Positions 25,706-35,190 of a stretch of 64,000 nucleotides of DNA are shown piece after piece. Every line of letters starts with the position of its first letter. Position 1 is the first letter of the stretch. The stretch spans positions 62,001-126,000 of the forward strand of contig NZ_JOIJ01000012.1 of assembly GCF_000719975.1 (NCBI RefSeq), in the 5' to 3' direction. The translations under genes were made by a program, and so were the position numbers. This DNA comes from Prauserella rugosa (lineage in GTDB: Bacteria; Actinomycetota; Actinomycetes; Mycobacteriales; Pseudonocardiaceae). Below the pieces are notes generated by a model, which worked only from the letters and a program-made list of their open reading frames with translations, was not told the DNA's origin and did not search any database.

Positions 25706-26470
25706 ATGGACACCGGTATGGACAGCGACACCGATCTCCGCCGGGCGCGGGAACTCGTCACCGGCGCGTCCCGGGTCACGGCACTGACCGGAGCCGGCGT
25801 CTCCACCGCGTCGGGCATTCCCGATTTCCGCGGCCCCAACGGGCTGTGGACCAAGGACCCGGAGGCGGAGAAGCTGTCGAACCTGCAGGCCTACGTCGGC
25901 AGCAGGGACGTGCGGGTCCGTGCCTGGCGGGCCCGCCTCGACCACCCGGCGTGGCGGGCGCAGCCCAACGCGGCGCACGAGGCGTTCGTCGCGCTCGAGC
26001 GGTCGGGCAGGCTCGGGGCGATCGTCACGCAGAACATCGACGAACTGCACCAACGGGCCGGGTCGAGCCCGGACGCGGTGATCGAACTGCACGGCACGAT
26101 GTTCCACACCGAGTGCCTCGACTGCGGTGACCGCAGGGACATGCAGGAGGCGCTGGAACGGGTGCGTGCCGGCGAGGACGATCCGCCGTGCCTGGTGTGC
26201 GGCGGGATGCTGAAGTCGGCGACCATCTCGTTCGGCCAGGCCCTCGACGGTGCGGTGCTGGAGGCGGCGCGGATCGCGGCCGTGACCTGTGACGTGCTCC
26301 TGGCCGCGGGCACCTCGCTGACGGTGCACCCGGCCGCCGGCCTGGTCGAGATCGCCGCGCAGGCCGGCGCCTCCGTGGTGATCTGCAACGCCTCGCCGAC
26401 GCCCTACGACGAGGTGGCCGACGTGGTGCTCAGTGGCCCCCTCGACGAGGTGCTCCCCCGCATCACGTGA
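25706..26470 (+). CDS. Sir2-family NAD-dependent protein deacylase
   Basis: A 254-aa sirtuin. It has the NAD pocket TGAGVSTASGIPDFRGPNGLW near residue 30, TQNIDELHQRAG near 110 and catalytic His in IELHGTMFHTEC near 128. Two CxxC pairs (CLDCGD, CLVCGG) form the structural zinc site, and AAGTSLTVHPAA and ICNASPTPYD complete the fold. It removes acyl groups from lysines using NAD+, and acetyl-CoA synthetase is the classic bacterial client. It lies between dedA and the convergent dnaE, sharing a strong two-way terminator with the latter. The start may be the ATG at 25706 or the second ATG four codons later. Confidence 0.9.
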   Translation: MDTGMDSDTDLRRARELVTGASRVTALTGAGVSTASGIPDFRGPNGLWTKDPEAEKLSNLQAYVGSRDVRVRAWRARLDHPAWRAQPNAAHEAFVALERSGRLGAIVTQNIDELHQRAGSSPDAVIELHGTMFHTECLDCGDRRDMQEALERVRAGEDDPPCLVCGGMLKSATISFGQALDGAVLEAARIAAVTCDVLLAAGTSLTVHPAAGLVEIAAQAGASVVICNASPTPYDEVADVVLSGPLDEVLPRIT

Positions 26471-26474
26471 GAGC

Positions 26475-26516
26475 CCGTCTCCGCCCCGCGGCCTGCTCGG
26501 TGCGGGGCGGAGACGG
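26475..26516. terminator. Bidirectional terminator between the sirtuin gene and dnaE
   Basis: 14-bp perfect arms 26475-26488 / 26503-26516 with a 14-nt loop, starting 5 bases after the sirtuin stop and ending 9 bases before the dnaE stop. Confidence 0.8.
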
Positions 26517-26525
26517 CGGTGTCGC

Positions 26526-29500
26526 TCAGCCGGCCATGATGCCCGGGATGCCCTTGAGCTCCCCCATCAGCATCGACGTGACCTTCACCGGGTAGTCGTA
26601 CAGCGCGTACACGGTCTCGCGTTTGCCCTGCAGCTTGACCCGCACCGGCGTGTCACCGGGGTGTGCCTTCAGGGTCTGCTTGAGTTCGATCACCGCGCTC
26701 TGGTTGAGCTTCTCCGCGGAGGCCACCAGCATCAGCGGTGCCTCCTCGTCGCCGGCGGCGATGTCGGACAGGTCGAGCGGCACGAGCCCGCCGCCGAACA
26801 CCGACATCTTGTCCTCACGCCAGTTGACGCGGCCCTTGACCACCACGGCGTTGTCCTCCACCAGGTCGGCCGCGAAGATCGCGTACGACTTCGGGAAGAA
26901 CAGCACCTCCAGCGAGGCGTCCATGTCCTCGATCGTGCAGATCGCCCACGGTTCGCCCTTCTTGTTCACCCGGCGCTCGACCGACGTCAGCAGCCCGGAG
27001 ACCTCGATCTCGCCTTCCTTCGGCGGGTCGGCGAGGATCGCCGCGATCGGTTTCTTGGCGTGCTTGCGCAGGATCCGCTCGGCACCGTCGAGCGGATGGC
27101 CGGACACGTACAGGCCCAGCATTTCCCGCTCGTAGGCGAGCTTCTGCTTCCGCGGGTACTCCTCGTCGTCGAACTTCAGGTGCGCCAGCGGCGAGGACGC
27201 CGAGGCCGACGCTCCGGCGTCGTCGTCGGCGGAGCCGGCGCCGAACAGGTCGAACTGGCCCATCGCCTCCTGCCGCTTGAGCGGCACGACCGCTTCGACC
27301 GCGTCCTCGTGCACCTGGACCATCGACAGCCGCGTGTTGCCGAGCGAGTCGAAGCCACCCGCCTTGATCAGCGACTCGAGGACGCGCTTGTTGCACGCGA
27401 CGAGCTCGGACTTGTCGAGGAAGTCGGTGAAGGAGGTGTACTTCCCCTTCTCCTCACGGGTCTTGATGATCGAGTCGACGACGTTCGCCCCGACGTTGCG
27501 CACCGCGCCCATGCCGAAGCGGATGTCGTCGCCGACGGCCGTGAACCGCGGGCCCGACTCGTTGACGTCCGGGGGCAGCACCTTGATGCCCAGCCTGCGG
27601 CATTCCGACAGGTACACCGCCGACTTGTCCTTGTTGTCGCCGACCGAGGTCAACAGCGCGGCCATGTACTCGGCGGGGTAGTTCGCCTTGAGGTACGCCG
27701 TCCAGTACGAGACCAGGCCGTACCCGGCGGCGTGCGACTTGTTGAACGCGTAGCCGGCGAACGGCAGGATCGTGTCCCACAGGGCCTGGATCGCCTCGTC
27801 GGAGAAGCCCTGCTCACGCATACCGGCGTGGAAGCCCTCGAACTCCTTCTCGAGGACCTCCTTCTTCTTCTTACCCATCGCCCGGCGCAGAACGTCCGCT
27901 CGGCCCATGGAGTAGCCGGCGACCTTCTGCGCGATCTGCATGATCTGCTCCTGATAGACGATCAGGCCGTACGTCGAGGCCAGGATCTCCTTCAGGGGCT
28001 CTTCGAGCTCGGGGTGGATCGGGGTGATCTCCTGCCGGCCGTTCTTGCGGTCGGCGTAGTCGTTGTGGGCGTTCACGCCCATCGGACCCGGCCGGTACAG
28101 CGCGAGCACGGCGACGATGTCGTCGAAGCCCGTGGGCTGCATGCGGCGCAGCAGGTCCCGCATGGCCCCGCCGTCGAGCTGGAACACACCGAGCGTGTCG
28201 CCGCGGCCCAGCAGTTTGTACGACTCGGGATCGTCCATGCCGAGCCGGTCGAGGTCGATCTCCTCGCCGCGGTTGGTCTTGATGTTGTCGATGGCGTCGC
28301 CGATGACGGTGAGGTTCCGCAGGCCGAGGAAGTCCATCTTCAACAGGCCGATGGCCTCACACGACGGGTAGTCCCAGCCGGTGATGATCGAGCCGTCGTC
28401 GCGCTGCCACAACGGGATGGTGTCGAGCAGCGGCTCGCTGGACATGATGACCGCACACGCGTGCACACCGGCGTTGCGGATCAGGCCCTCGAGACCGCGG
28501 GCCGTCTCGAAGATCGTCGCGACCTCCTGGTCGCTCTCGATCAACGACCGCACCTCGGCGGCCTCGCCGTAGCGCTCGTGCTCGGGGTCGACGATGCCGG
28601 ACAGCGGGATGTCCTTGGCCATGATCGGCGGCGGCAGAGCCTTGGAGATGCGGTCCGCGATCGAGAACCCGGGCTGCCCGTAGTGCACGCGCGCGGCGTC
28701 CTTGATGGCCGCCTTGGTCTTGATCGTGCCGAAGGTGATGACCTGGGCGACCTTGTCGGAGCCGTACTTCTCGGTGGCGTAGCGCACCATCTCGCCGCGC
28801 CTGCGGTCGTCGAAGTCGATGTCGATGTCGGGCATCGACTCGCGCTCCGGGTTGAGGAACCGCTCGAACAGCAGCTCCTGGGGCAGCGGGTCCAGGTTGG
28901 TGATACCGAGCGCGTAGGCCACCAGCGCGCCCGCTGCCGAACCACGGCCGGGGCCGACGCGGATGCCGACGCTGCGCGCGTAGTTGCAGAGGTCGGCGAC
29001 GACGAGGAAGTAGGCGGGGAAGCCCTTCTGCGCGATGACACCGAGTTCCATCTCGGCGCGTTCGACGTACCCGTCGGGAATGCCCTCGGGGAAACGCCAC
29101 TCGAGGCCCTTCATGACCTCGTGGTGCAGCCAGCTGGACTCGTCATAGCCCTCGGGCACGTCGAACCGCGGCATCCGATCCTTGTGCGCGTAGACGTCCT
29201 CATAGGACTCGACGCGCTCGGCGATCAGCAGCGTCGTGTCCGCGGCCCCCGGCACCTCGGAGTCCCAGTACTCGCGCATCTCCTCGGCCGACTTGAGGAA
29301 GTAGCCGTCGCCGTTGAACTGGAACCGGTTGGGGTCGGACAGGGTCTTGCCGGACTGCACGCACAGCAGCGCCGAGTGGGCGTCGGCCTGGTCCTTGGTG
29401 ACGTAGTGGGAGTCGTTGGTGGCAAGGGGCTGCAGTCCGAGTTCCTTGCCGATCTTCAGCAGGCCCTCACGCACCGAACGTTCGATGGCCAGGCCGTGGT

Positions 29501-30095
29501 CCATCAGCTCGAGGAAGAAGTTGTCCTTGCCGAAGATGTCGCGGTAGTCGGCCGCGGCTTCGAGGGCCTTCTCAGGCTGGCCGAGTCGCAGCCGGGTCTG
29601 CACCTCACCGGAGGGGCATCCGGTGGTGGCGATGATGCCCTCGGCGTTCTCGGCGATCAGCTCGCGGTCCATCCGGGGCTTGCGGTAGTAGCCCTGCATG
29701 CTCGCCAGCGACGAGAGCTTGAACAGGTTCCGCAGCCCGGTGGAGTTCTGCGCGAGCATCGTCATGTGGGTGTAGGCACCGCCACCCGAGACGTCGCCGC
29801 CCTCACCCGAGTCGTCGGCGCCGCGCTGGCTGCTCTGCCCCCAGAACACCGGCTTCTTGTGGAAGCGGCTCTCGGGCGCGATGTAGGCCTCGATGCCGAT
29901 GATCGGCTTGATGCCGGCCTTCTTGGCCTGTTGGTAGAACTCGTCGGCGCCGTACATGTTGCCGTGGTCGGTCATCCCCACGGCAGGCATCCCCAGCCGG
30001 GACGCCTCCTTGAACAACGGAGCCATCTTCGCCGCACCATCGAGCATCGAGTACTCGGTGTGAACGTGCAGGTGGACGAAGGAATCGTTGGACAC
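26526..30095 (-). CDS. dnaE: DNA polymerase III alpha subunit (DnaE1 type)
   Basis: A 1189-aa replicative C-family polymerase. The N-terminal PHP domain starts [17 protein letters not shown] with metal-binding His residues. The palm has the catalytic aspartates in [10 protein letters not shown] near residue 410 and [12 protein letters not shown] near 570. Finger, tandem HhH and C-terminal OB regions follow ([13 protein letters not shown]). The intact PHP motif suggests that proofreading may be in cis, as shown for mycobacterial DnaE1. GTG 30095 has the SD AAGGGGAGG 8 bases upstream. In mycobacteria dnaE1 is not beside lipA, so this locus differs. A 1.2-kb-codon open frame on the other strand is only a GC-bias shadow. 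Confidence 0.96.
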   Translation of the reverse strand: MSNDSFVHLHVHTEYSMLDGAAKMAPLFKEASRLGMPAVGMTDHGNMYGADEFYQQAKKAGIKPIIGIEAYIAPESRFHKKPVFWGQSSQRGADDSGEGGDVSGGGAYTHMTMLAQNSTGLRNLFKLSSLASMQGYYRKPRMDRELIAENAEGIIATTGCPSGEVQTRLRLGQPEKALEAAADYRDIFGKDNFFLELMDHGLAIERSVREGLLKIGKELGLQPLATNDSHYVTKDQADAHSALLCVQSGKTLSDPNRFQFNGDGYFLKSAEEMREYWDSEVPGAADTTLLIAERVESYEDVYAHKDRMPRFDVPEGYDESSWLHHEVMKGLEWRFPEGIPDGYVERAEMELGVIAQKGFPAYFLVVADLCNYARSVGIRVGPGRGSAAGALVAYALGITNLDPLPQELLFERFLNPERESMPDIDIDFDDRRRGEMVRYATEKYGSDKVAQVITFGTIKTKAAIKDAARVHYGQPGFSIADRISKALPPPIMAKDIPLSGIVDPEHERYGEAAEVRSLIESDQEVATIFETARGLEGLIRNAGVHACAVIMSSEPLLDTIPLWQRDDGSIITGWDYPSCEAIGLLKMDFLGLRNLTVIGDAIDNIKTNRGEEIDLDRLGMDDPESYKLLGRGDTLGVFQLDGGAMRDLLRRMQPTGFDDIVAVLALYRPGPMGVNAHNDYADRKNGRQEITPIHPELEEPLKEILASTYGLIVYQEQIMQIAQKVAGYSMGRADVLRRAMGKKKKEVLEKEFEGFHAGMREQGFSDEAIQALWDTILPFAGYAFNKSHAAGYGLVSYWTAYLKANYPAEYMAALLTSVGDNKDKSAVYLSECRRLGIKVLPPDVNESGPRFTAVGDDIRFGMGAVRNVGANVVDSIIKTREEKGKYTSFTDFLDKSELVACNKRVLESLIKAGGFDSLGNTRLSMVQVHEDAVEAVVPLKRQEAMGQFDLFGAGSADDDAGASASASSPLAHLKFDDEEYPRKQKLAYEREMLGLYVSGHPLDGAERILRKHAKKPIAAILADPPKEGEIEVSGLLTSVERRVNKKGEPWAICTIEDMDASLEVLFFPKSYAIFAADLVEDNAVVVKGRVNWREDKMSVFGGGLVPLDLSDIAAGDEEAPLMLVASAEKLNQSAVIELKQTLKAHPGDTPVRVKLQGKRETVYALYDYPVKVTSMLMGELKGIPGIMAG

Positions 30096-30373
30096 CGGCG
30101 AAACCTCCCCTTCCGCGCCTGCGCGCGGGCCCGCGAACTCGGTGAGACGCCCACCCTAGCTCCCCGCCTTCCGCCCGCCGCGGTGCGACTCGGGTGAAGA
30201 CCGACACCACGGGAAGACCCCGCCGCCGATGATCACCGAGCGCGTCCGAGTAGCCTCCGAACGCGACCACCGCGGCCGCGCACTCACCCACCACGGTCGG
30301 TGATGTGCGCGGAATGCACCGTTTCCCACCCGCCACCGTCACACGCGTCGGGCGGTGATGGTTCACTGCTGTC

Positions 30374-31285
30374 ATGACACGTGACGAGGTGCTCGAGCTG
30401 CGGTGTGCGACAGGCTCGGACGTCGGCCGCAGGCGGAGCGGGAACGAGGACTCCGCGCTCGCGACGTCGCGCCTGCTCGCCGTCGCCGACGGAATGGGCG
30501 GGCACGCCGCGGGTGAGGTCGCGAGCGCGATCGCCATCGACGCGGTCGGCGAGCTGGACGCGCGCCTGGCCGACGGCCTCTCCGACGCCGAGGACTTCGC
30601 CCCACTCGACGAGCTGGCGACCGTGTTCGCCACGGCCTCCGGCGTGCTCGACGAGCGCGTCGGCGCCGACCCCGAACTGTCCGGCATGGGCACGACGCTG
30701 ACCGTCATGCTGTGGGTCGGCTCGCGCTTCGCGCTCGGGCACATCGGCGACTCGCGTGCCTACCGCCTGCGTGGTGCCGAGCTGACGCAGCTGAGCCGCG
30801 ACCACACGCTCGTCCAGTCCCTGGTCGACGAGGGCAAGCTCGACGAGGAGACCGCCGCGGTCCACCCCGCACGCTCGGTGCTGATCAAGGCACTGCTTGC
30901 CGGACAGGTGGCCGAGCCCGACCTCGAGATGCACGAGGCGCAGCCCGGCGACCGGTACCTGCTGTGTTCCGACGGGCTCAGCGACGTCGTGTCCCCGGTG
31001 GAGCTCGGCGAGGTGCTCGGCTCCCACGACGAGCCCTCCGACGCGGTCGCCACCCTGATCGAACTCGCCAACGAGGCGGGCGGTCCGGACAACATCACGT
31101 GCGTCGTGGTGCACGTACTCGACTCGTCGTCTTCGTCCTCCGAATCCAGTGCGGCCGAGTCCAGTGCGGCCGAGTCGGCCGGCGACGAGCGCTCCGACGC
31201 AGAAGTAGACGCAGACGCAGATACCGATACCGACACAGACGCGGCCGCGGCGCAGCAGGAGGCGCGGGAGGACGAGTCGGCCTGA
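30374..31285 (+). CDS. PP2C-family serine/threonine phosphatase with acidic repeat tail
   Basis: 303 aa. Residues 1-245 are a complete PPM phosphatase: VGRRRSGNEDSALAT and AVADGMGGHAAGE (metal-binding Asp), GTTLTVMLW, GHIGDSRAYRLR, CSDGLSDVVS and the final GGPDNITCVVV. It would remove phosphate from Hanks-kinase targets. The last ~55 residues are a disordered acidic tail with SSAAE and then Asp/Ala/Thr repeats, without a transmembrane helix, unlike PstP. No kinase gene is adjacent. The ATG is at 30374; the promoter is unclear (a weak TTCACT ends 6 bases upstream). Confidence 0.9.
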   Translation: MTRDEVLELRCATGSDVGRRRSGNEDSALATSRLLAVADGMGGHAAGEVASAIAIDAVGELDARLADGLSDAEDFAPLDELATVFATASGVLDERVGADPELSGMGTTLTVMLWVGSRFALGHIGDSRAYRLRGAELTQLSRDHTLVQSLVDEGKLDEETAAVHPARSVLIKALLAGQVAEPDLEMHEAQPGDRYLLCSDGLSDVVSPVELGEVLGSHDEPSDAVATLIELANEAGGPDNITCVVVHVLDSSSSSSESSAAESSAAESAGDERSDAEVDADADTDTDTDAAAAQQEAREDESA

Positions 31286-31302
31286 CGTTCGGGAAGCGGC
31301 TC

Positions 31303-32373
31303 TCAGGGTGACGGCTCGGCGCCGGCCTCACCGGCGGCGCCGCTCTCCTGCGGGGTGCTCGGGTCGTCGCTCGCTCCGCCGATCTCGGAGGCCGGCGCGC
31401 CCCACGTGTCGCACGCGGCGACCGACGCCTCGGTGAATCCGGTGGAGGCCCACCGCTGTTGCAGGCGGGTACCGCCGTGGCTCTCGACCCCGCTCCAGTT
31501 GGCGAAGTCGCGCACGGCGGCCGCCGGGCCCTGCTCGGCATCGCCGAGCGAGGTGTCCCGTGCGGCATCGAGGAACAGTCCGGCGAAGCAGGTGGCCTGC
31601 AGTTCCAGGCGCCTGCCGACCTCGCTCTCGCGGCTCGTGCTCGCATCCGACAGGGCGTTGCCGGCCTCGGCGAACACGCCCGTGAGTGCCTGGATGTGGT
31701 GGCCGTACTCGTGCGCGAGGGTCGCCAGGTACGCCGGTTCGTTCGCCTCCCCCGCCGCGGTCGACAGCCGCGAATACGGCAGGTGGATCGTGCGGTCGGA
31801 GTCGCAGTACAGGCCGAGCGCGCGGTCGGCGGGCGGGAGCGGCCCGCACGCGGTGGACGTCGTCTCGGACAGGTCGACCGACGCCGGTTCGGCCGATGCC
31901 CCCGTCTCGTCGAGCACGGGTCGCCACGCACGGTCGAGGCAGGCGAGCACGTCCTCGTAGTAGGCGCGGGCCGATTCGCGGCCGGGACCGAGTTCGGCGG
32001 GCCGGCAGTCGACCGTGTCGAGGTCCGCACCGCTGTCGCGCAGTGCGGTCGCGGCCGAGTCGGGTGCGGCCGGATCGGCGGCGGGGGGGATCGCCGACCC
32101 GGAGTCGGTGTCGCCCGCCACGACGTCGCTGACCACCACCACGGCGCCGAGCATCACCAGCGCGGCCGCCATGGCGATCGCGACGGGGAGCCAACGCACG
32201 CGCCGGTGGTCGGCGCGCACGGGCGCGGGGCGGTCCGGACCGGACGGTCCGGCGCGTTCGTCGTCGGGGTCCACGAACAACCTCGGGTCGGGGTGCGGCC
32301 GCCGGGGGAAACGGCCGGGTTGCCCCTCGAGCGTAACCCGCTTCCGGCACCGTGTCGGTCCCCACGCGGGCAC
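31303..32373 (-). CDS. Neutral zinc metallopeptidase (YpfJ-like), membrane anchored
   Basis: Up to 356 aa. After a basic N-terminus, one transmembrane helix (LPVAIAMAAALVMLGAVVVV) lies near residue 65, and the rest is outside. The Zn-peptidase signature LATLAHEYGHHIQALTG gives HExxH, with downstream ESEVGRRLELQATCFAG supplying the third ligand region. Four Cys suggest disulfides. The physiological substrate of this family is unknown. The start is uncertain: the GTG at 32373 gives the longest product, while TACGCT near 32322-32327 could be a -10, in which case an in-frame GTG near 32274 would be used. It follows the TetR gene in the same direction. Confidence 0.8.
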   Translation of the reverse strand: MPAWGPTRCRKRVTLEGQPGRFPRRPHPDPRLFVDPDDERAGPSGPDRPAPVRADHRRVRWLPVAIAMAAALVMLGAVVVVSDVVAGDTDSGSAIPPAADPAAPDSAATALRDSGADLDTVDCRPAELGPGRESARAYYEDVLACLDRAWRPVLDETGASAEPASVDLSETTSTACGPLPPADRALGLYCDSDRTIHLPYSRLSTAAGEANEPAYLATLAHEYGHHIQALTGVFAEAGNALSDASTSRESEVGRRLELQATCFAGLFLDAARDTSLGDAEQGPAAAVRDFANWSGVESHGGTRLQQRWASTGFTEASVAACDTWGAPASEIGGASDDPSTPQESGAAGEAGAEPSP

Positions 32374-32404
32374 GGCGCGAGCCGGAGCCGGTGCGCCCGG
32401 AGTG

Positions 32405-33169
32405 TCACTCAGGCGCCGAAGCCCGGGCGATCCGCTGCTCGAGGCCGGAGATGATCAGGTCGAGGCCGAGGTCGTACTCCACCTGCACGTCGTCGGCCTC
32501 GCGGGCGGGCGTGTCCTCGGTCTCGAGGAACTGGCCCGCGCGGAGCACGGGGGCCATGTCGGGGAACCGCTCCGGCGTGACGACCTGGCCCAACACGTCC
32601 AGACCGTCGGCCGACATGACGAACTCCCCCTCGTCGGCGAGGTTGAGTTGCAGTTCCACAGTGGACGTCACGTGTTGCGAGACCACGAGGATGACGCCGA
32701 TCTTCTCCTCGTTGTCCAGCGGCAGGTCGCGCAGCGCGCGCAGCCCGAGGTCGGCCATCCGCACGCTGTTGGGCATCAGCACGGAGATCTGGCCGCGCGG
32801 CATCTGCAGCACCCAGGGGTGGTCGTGGTAGGCCTCGCGCACGAACCCGGCCCAGACCCGTAGCGCCGCACGCCAGTCGTCGGGCAGGTCGGCCTCCTCC
32901 GGAACGGCGAGCGCGGCGTCCTGCATGAGCCGCAGGAGTTCGTCCTTGCCGGAGACGTACCGGTAGAGCGACATCGTGGTGAAGCCGAGCGACTTCGCCA
33001 CCGCCTGCATGGTGACCGCCGGTAGTCCCTGAGCATCGGCGATCTCGATGGCGGCGGCCACGATCCGCTCGTGGCTCAGCCCGCGGTTGGGCCCGCGCTG
33101 GGGCACCTCGTGCATCCCCCACGCGATGGCCACCGCTCGCGGCAGCCCGGTCTCGGTGCGCTCGTCCAT
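32405..33169 (-). CDS. TetR-family regulator with TetR_C domain, divergent to an ABC exporter
   Basis: About 254 aa. The HTH begins after GPNRGLSHERIVAAAIEIAD and recognition helix SLGFTTMSLYRYVSGK, near residues 30-80. The C-terminal half resembles the TetR_C_1 ligand-binding domain of tetracycline-type repressors. It is divergent from an ABC exporter pair, and the intervening 86 bases hold four head-to-tail 16-bp units that read as imperfect palindromes, an obvious operator array. The likely role is substrate-induced derepression of the exporter. ATG 33169 follows the usual start of this family; upstream in-frame codons would run through the operators. Confidence 0.9.
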   Translation of the reverse strand: MDERTETGLPRAVAIAWGMHEVPQRGPNRGLSHERIVAAAIEIADAQGLPAVTMQAVAKSLGFTTMSLYRYVSGKDELLRLMQDAALAVPEEADLPDDWRAALRVWAGFVREAYHDHPWVLQMPRGQISVLMPNSVRMADLGLRALRDLPLDNEEKIGVILVVSQHVTSTVELQLNLADEGEFVMSADGLDVLGQVVTPERFPDMAPVLRAGQFLETEDTPAREADDVQVEYDLGLDLIISGLEQRIARASAPE

Positions 33170-33210
33170 GCGCGGAATTCTCGCGCACCTCCCCTTCGGC
33201 CCGCGTACGG

Positions 33211-33274
33211 CATACACCGTGTGCGACATACACTGTTTATGTCATACTCGGTTTATGTCATACACAGATTCCGT
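33211..33274. promoter_or_regulatory. Operator array: four 16-bp units
   Basis: Units start at 33211, 33227, 33243 and 33259. Unit 2 is CATACACTGTTTATGT and unit 3 CATACTCGGTTTATGT. Units 2 and 3 are imperfect palindromes (CATA...TATG). Unit 1 keeps a perfect ACAC-C-GTGT core, and unit 4 is degenerate and overlaps the first codons of the ABC gene. Confidence 0.75.
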
Positions 33275-34196
33275 GCTCGTGGAGCTCAGAGGGCTCTCCA
33301 AGAGTTACGGCACCCACGACGTACTGACCGACCTCGACCTGACCCTTCCACCCGGTATTCACGCGCTGCTCGGACCGAACGGGGCAGGCAAGACGACGCT
33401 GGTCAACATCCTGTCCACGCTGATCCCCTACGACTCGGGCGAGGTTCGCGTACTCGGCCTCGACCCGCGGCGGGACCGCACAGCACTGCAGGGCCGGATC
33501 TCGCTGACGGGGCAGTACGCCGCCGTCGACGGACGGCTCAGCGGCATGGAGAACATGTTGATGATGGGCAGGCTGTTCGGCCTGTCCCGCCGGGCCGCCC
33601 GGCGCAGGGCCGACGTGCTGTTGGAGCGGTTCGACCTGACCGCCGCGGCGGGCAAGCGGGCCGAGACCTACTCCGGCGGCATGCGGCGCAAACTCGACAT
33701 CGCAGCCAGCCTGATCGCCGAACCGCAGCTGATCTTCCTGGACGAGCCGACCACCGGCCTGGACACCCGCAGCAGGCAGGCGCTGTGGGACGAGATCACC
33801 GCGCTCGCCGAGTCCGGGGCGTCGATCCTGCTCACCACCCAGTACCTCGAGGAGGCCGACGTGCTCGCCGAACGGATCATGGTGCTGCACGGCGGGCGCA
33901 TCGTCGCCGACGGCACGGCGGCCGAGCTCAAGTCGCGGGTCGGCGGATCGACGATCCAGCTGCACGACCACGCGGGCCACATCCTCGACGAGATCCCCAC
34001 CGGCGGTTCGGCCGCCGACGTCGCACACCACCTCGCGGCGATCGCCGACGCCCACCCCGACGTGGAGGTCACCGTCCGCCGCCCGACGCTCGACGAGGTC
34101 TTCCTCGAACTCACCGGCAGTCCCGGCGAACAGGACGAGGCCGATGAGGACCCGACAGGCGGCGACCGGACCGGGCGGAAGGAGGTCGCCGCATGA
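33255..34196 (+). CDS. ABC transporter ATP-binding subunit (DrrA-like)
   Basis: A 313-aa nucleotide-binding subunit. Walker A is ALLGPNGAGKTTLVNIL near residue 42, the signature YSGGMRRKLDIAASL near 142, and Walker B LIFLDEPTTGLD near 162. The H-loop region is TQYLEEADVLAERIMVL, and a C-terminal DrrA-type extension ends in PTLDEVFLELTG. Exporters of this type move drugs or lipids. ATG 33255 follows CATACT (33243-33248) by 6 bases, consistent with a leaderless message sitting inside the operator array; GTG 33273 is an alternative start. It is coupled to the permease by a 4-base ATGA overlap. Confidence 0.92.
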   Translation: MSYTDSVLVELRGLSKSYGTHDVLTDLDLTLPPGIHALLGPNGAGKTTLVNILSTLIPYDSGEVRVLGLDPRRDRTALQGRISLTGQYAAVDGRLSGMENMLMMGRLFGLSRRAARRRADVLLERFDLTAAAGKRAETYSGGMRRKLDIAASLIAEPQLIFLDEPTTGLDTRSRQALWDEITALAESGASILLTTQYLEEADVLAERIMVLHGGRIVADGTAAELKSRVGGSTIQLHDHAGHILDEIPTGGSAADVAHHLAAIADAHPDVEVTVRRPTLDEVFLELTGSPGEQDEADEDPTGGDRTGRKEVAA

Positions 34197-35029
34197 GCAC
34201 CATGACACCGGCCCCCACGGCCGAACACACCCGGCAGACCGCAGCCGTCATGCCCGGCGCCGGCGCGTGGACGGCACTGAAGGTCTTCAGCGCCCGCAGC
34301 CTCAAGCATGCGTTCCGCGACGGTGAATCCCTGCTCATGGCCGTGCTTCTGCCGGTCATGCTCATGCTGATCTTCGTGTTCATCTTCGGCGAGTCCATCG
34401 CCACGGGACAGGGCGGCGACCGCGGCGACTACCTGGCCTACGTGCTCCCGGCCGTGGCACTCACCGCGGCGGGGTTCGGCGCGTCCTACACCGCCGTCGT
34501 CGTCTCCAACGACATGACGACCGGGTTCATGAATCGCCTGCGCACCATGCCGTTCCCCGCCGTGACCGTCCTGTTGGGACACACCGTGTCGTCCATGGTG
34601 CGCAACCTGCTGGCCACGGCCGTCGTGTTCGGTGTCGCGCTCGCCCTGGGTTTCCGCACCGACGCGGGCGCGGGGCAGCTGCTGGGCGCGCTCGGGCTCA
34701 TCGCACTGTGGATCCTGGTCATCACGGTGGTCTTCGCCGTACTGGGCATGGTCGCGGGCTCGGCCGAGGCGGCCAGCGGCTACGGGTTCGTCCTGCTGTT
34801 CCTGCCCTACGTCTCGTCGGGTTTCGCCCCGGTGGAGTCCATGCCGGGCTGGTTGCAGGGGTTCGCCCAGCACCAGCCGATGACGCCGATCATCGACGCC
34901 TCCCGCGCTCTGATCGCAGGCACCGGGCCGGGTGACGAATGGTGGATCGGACTACTGTGGTGTGCCGGATTCATCGCCGTCGCGGTGTGGCTGGCGGCCC
35001 TGATCTTCCCGCGGAAGGTCGCCCGCTGA
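34193..35029 (+). CDS. ABC-2 type permease (DrrB-like)
   Basis: 278 aa with six predicted helices, e.g. LLMAVLLPVMLMLIFVFIFG, YVLPAVALTAAGFGASY, LIALWILVITVVFAVLGMVA and YGFVLLFLPYVSSGFAP. The typical ABC-2 motif around FRTMPF/GFMNRLRTMPFP is present near residue 105. The partner ATPase is encoded immediately upstream with overlapping stop/start. Together with the divergent TetR and its operator array this is a self-contained inducible efflux unit; the transported compound is unknown. Confidence 0.92.
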   Translation: MSTMTPAPTAEHTRQTAAVMPGAGAWTALKVFSARSLKHAFRDGESLLMAVLLPVMLMLIFVFIFGESIATGQGGDRGDYLAYVLPAVALTAAGFGASYTAVVVSNDMTTGFMNRLRTMPFPAVTVLLGHTVSSMVRNLLATAVVFGVALALGFRTDAGAGQLLGALGLIALWILVITVVFAVLGMVAGSAEAASGYGFVLLFLPYVSSGFAPVESMPGWLQGFAQHQPMTPIIDASRALIAGTGPGDEWWIGLLWCAGFIAVAVWLAALIFPRKVAR

Positions 35030-35095
35030 GCAGGCGCCGGGACCGGCCGCAAGCCGGCGGCGCTCGAGGGAGCCCTGCGGATCCCGTCGATCTGG

Positions 35096-35101
35096 TAGAC
35101 T
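35096..35101 (+). promoter_or_regulatory. -10 hexamer TAGACT for the abi leader RNA
   Basis: Predicts transcription from ~35108, giving an ~80-nt structured leader before the Abi_2 start. No convincing -35. Confidence 0.45.
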
Positions 35102-35107
35102 CGAGGA

Positions 35108-35187
35108 CAATCGTTCAGCCCGCCCGGGTTCGCCCGGTGCGGGCTGGATCTCTGTTGAGGGTCGTGTGCCGGCGGGCGACGGGAGGT
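35108..35187 (+). ncRNA. Structured leader RNA upstream of an Abi_2 gene
   Basis: The transcript would form a 13-bp stem: CAGCCCGC (35116-35123) with GCGGGCTG (35139-35146), stacked on CCGGG/CCCGG, a one-base bulge (T35138) and a TTCG loop (35129-35132). A competing helix is possible between GCCCGCC (35118-35124) and GGCGGGC (35171-35177), four bases before the SD. I recall a published 'AbiF RNA' motif that accompanies genes of this type; whether this sequence belongs to it needs a covariance search. A separate small RNA or a cis-regulator are both possible. Confidence 0.4.
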
Positions 35188-35190
35188 TCG

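Noticed and set aside
26433..30197. A 1254-codon open frame on the plus strand opposite dnaE
   Set aside because: It mirrors the dnaE codon phase. The translation is Val/Leu/Arg/Asp-rich without motifs, and the minus-strand dnaE has every polymerase motif. It is a GC-bias shadow.
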